In this document: positions 3,924-5,337 of the stretch, in pieces | Layout: every line of letters begins with the position of its first letter | Position numbering within the stretch: the first letter of the stretch is position 1 | Source: Acetobacteraceae bacterium | GTDB taxonomy: Bacteria; Pseudomonadota; Alphaproteobacteria; Acetobacterales; Acetobacteraceae | Direction of reading: 5' to 3' | Assembly (NCBI GenBank): GCA_947478535.1 | Contig: CANJXD010000416.1 | Coordinates: forward strand, 1-5,337 | Length of the DNA: 5,337 bases | The notes under the pieces: model-generated | What the model was told of the DNA's origin: nothing | The model's input: the letters and a program-made list of their open reading frames with translations, nothing else | The model's database searches: none | Made by a program: the position numbers and the translations under genes

Positions 3924-5337
3924 ATGATTCCCTCGATCCGCCCCACCGATCTTCCGCGCGGCACCGCGCCGGCCATGATGGCCGGCGCGGGCGGCGGGCA
4001 TGATTTCGCGCGGGCGCTGGGCGCGGCTGAAGCCAGGCCACCGAGAGGGGAGCCTCCCAAGGTGGAGGCCGTCCCGCCAGCTGATACCGCGCGCCAGCCG
4101 GATGCCCCGAAGAAGCCGGCGGAGGCCGCTTCCGGCGACCCATCGCGCCAGGGTGCCGATGCGGAGCCGGGGACGCGGTCCGCGCCGGTGGCGCCCGCGC
4201 CGCCTGACCAGGCGAAGGCCACAGCCCGCTCGCCCGGCGCGGCGAAGGACACCGCGGAGACCGCCCCCGCCCCGGAGCCTGCGGCGATGGAGGAGGCGGC
4301 AGCGAGCCTCGCCACGCTGATGGCGCCCGCAGCACCCACCGCCGCCAGGCCTGCCAAGGCGGCGCCCACGCAGGCGGAAGGGGAACCGCCCGCCGAGGCG
4401 GAGGCGGAAGCCGCCAAGGCCTCCGCCGATGCGTGCGCGGTGCCGGTGGCCGGGCTGCCTCAGCAACCCCGCCCGCCGATCAACACCGCTGTGGCAGGTG
4501 AGCCGCAAGCCGGTGACGCAGCAACGGGCGAAGCCGCGCAGCCAGGCAGCCTCCAGGGCGAGCCGCCCCCTCGGCGCGATGCCGATACCGCGACCGACCG
4601 GGACGCGAAGGGTGACCATCGCGCCCCTCAGGACCGGGGCCAGGAGCGTGCTGAAGGCCGCGCGGAGCCTGTCGCCGCCCCGCTGGCGGCGGCCAGCCAT
4701 GCCCCTGCGATGCCGCATACGGAGCCGACCGCTGCCGGCTTCGGGCAGGCCATGGCGCAGGCCACCGGTGGCGCCGCACCGCCCGCCGCGCCTTCTGCCG
4801 CGCCGGTCACACCAACGCCGCCGGTCGCGCCCCAGCACGGCCTCGCCCAGCTTCCATCCGGCCCGGCCCAGCAGGTCACGCCCATCATCATCGCCGAGGC
4901 CGCGAAGGGCGCCGCACCGTCACGCCTGATCGTCGCGCTGCGGCCGCAGGAACTCGGTGCCGTGCAGGTTTCGGTCGAGCAGATCACCGGTGGGCCGGCG
5001 CAGGTGCAGATCCTGGCCGAGCGGCCGGAGACGCTGGCCCTGCTTCACCGCGATCGTGCGGCGCTGGAGCAGGCCTTGCAGGCGGCCGGGCTTTCCCTGT
5101 CCTCGGAGGGCGTCAGCCTTCGCCTCGCAGAGCCTGGCCAGTTCGAGGGCGGCGCCGCCCGCCACGGCGCTGCCGGTAGCGCTGCCGGTGGCGAGGGCCG
5201 GTCCGATGCCCAGGGCCAGCAGGACCGCAACCCCGCGCCGCGCTCACCCTGGGCGAGCACCTCCCAACGCGGCGAGGCCGAGTCCCGGCTTGCCGCAGCC
5301 ATGGCCCAGGGGCGTGTCCGCGCCCCGGGCCTTCTTG
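3924..5337 (+). CDS. fliK: Flagellar hook-length control protein FliK, 5' part (runs off the right edge)
   Basis: FliK is the secreted ruler that measures hook length and, through its C-terminal domain acting on FlhB, switches export from hook to filament substrates. The frame from ATG 3924 has no stop before the window end, giving 471 complete codons. Residues 1-330 are dominated by Ala, Pro, Glu and Gly (for example AEAEAEAA near 160) and look disordered, as expected for a stretched ruler. Residues about 333-403 match the FliK C-terminal (Flg_hook) domain: SRLIVALRPQELGAVQVSVE, then VQILAERPETLALL and LEQALQAAGLSLSSEGVSL. A Gly/Ala-rich tail follows. The start fits the RpoN promoter 40 bp upstream, though the Shine-Dalgarno match is weak. 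ATG 3975 or 3978 are alternatives. Divergence from flgE supports the hook role. Long open frames on the opposite strand here are GC shadows. Confidence 0.9.
   Translation, partial: MIPSIRPTDLPRGTAPAMMAGAGGGHDFARALGAAEARPPRGEPPKVEAVPPADTARQPDAPKKPAEAASGDPSRQGADAEPGTRSAPVAPAPPDQAKATARSPGAAKDTAETAPAPEPAAMEEAAASLATLMAPAAPTAARPAKAAPTQAEGEPPAEAEAEAAKASADACAVPVAGLPQQPRPPINTAVAGEPQAGDAATGEAAQPGSLQGEPPPRRDADTATDRDAKGDHRAPQDRGQERAEGRAEPVAAPLAAASHAPAMPHTEPTAAGFGQAMAQATGGAAPPAAPSAAPVTPTPPVAPQHGLAQLPSGPAQQVTPIIIAEAAKGAAPSRLIVALRPQELGAVQVSVEQITGGPAQVQILAERPETLALLHRDRAALEQALQAAGLSLSSEGVSLRLAEPGQFEGGAARHGAAGSAAGGEGRSDAQGQQDRNPAPRSPWASTSQRGEAESRLAAAMAQGRVRAPGLL
5168..5189 (+). repeat. 12-bp-period tandem repeat inside fliK
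   Basis: CGCTGCCGGT occurs at 5168-5177 and again at 5180-5189. It encodes GAAGS then AAGG in the linker after the FliK domain. This is a minor in-frame slippage-type repeat in a low-complexity tail. Confidence 0.6.

Noticed and set aside
3876..4838. Minus-strand frames of 320 and 207 codons (3876-4838, 3794-4417)
   Set aside because: Their Gly/Arg- and Ala/Ser-rich translations have no recognisable motif. The plus-strand frame carries the FliK domain and has the RpoN promoter in front.
1..5337. A novel defence, mobile or biosynthetic system
   Set aside because: All genes are recognisable flagellar motor and hook genes. No transposase, nuclease, toxin or unfamiliar domain could be supported on either strand.

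Overview
This is a flagellar gene cluster from a very GC-rich alphaproteobacterium. The MotA, FlgE and FliK sequences, the strong G/C bias at third codon positions and the sigma-54 promoters on hook genes would fit Acetobacteraceae (Roseomonas-like). That placement is inferred from protein style and composition; no rRNA or other marker is present.

Layout. (1) Positions 1-1668, plus strand: the 3' part of motB, whose start lies left of the window, followed by complete motA. The two genes overlap and are probably translationally coupled. They encode the proton-channel stator of the flagellar motor. (2) 1669-2285: a gene-free convergent spacer. It holds a Rho-independent terminator for motBA, a two-hairpin REP-like palindromic repeat, a bidirectional terminator, and a 20-bp perfect palindrome over the flgE stop codon next to a duplicated 14-bp flgE tail. 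(3) 2286-3584, minus strand: complete flgE, the hook protein. (4) 3585-3923: a divergent regulatory region with two outward-facing sigma-54 (RpoN) -24/-12 promoters, one for flgE and one for fliK. A cluster of CGGCA/TGCCG half-sites lies between them, and the flgE leader carries a tandem pair of small hairpins. (5) 3924-5337, plus strand: the 5' part of fliK, the hook-length ruler and export switch, running off the right edge.

Logic. FlgE is the hook subunit and FliK measures hook length and switches export to filament substrates. Here they are head to head, apparently driven by matched RpoN promoters around a shared activator region, which would co-express subunit and ruler. The stator genes end in their own terminator and are insulated from flgE by the convergent spacer.

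I see no CRISPR array, transposase, toxin-antitoxin, defence system or RNA gene. The genes are ordinary flagellar genes; the interest lies in the regulatory architecture between flgE and fliK, the flgE leader repeats and the repeats in the convergent spacer.
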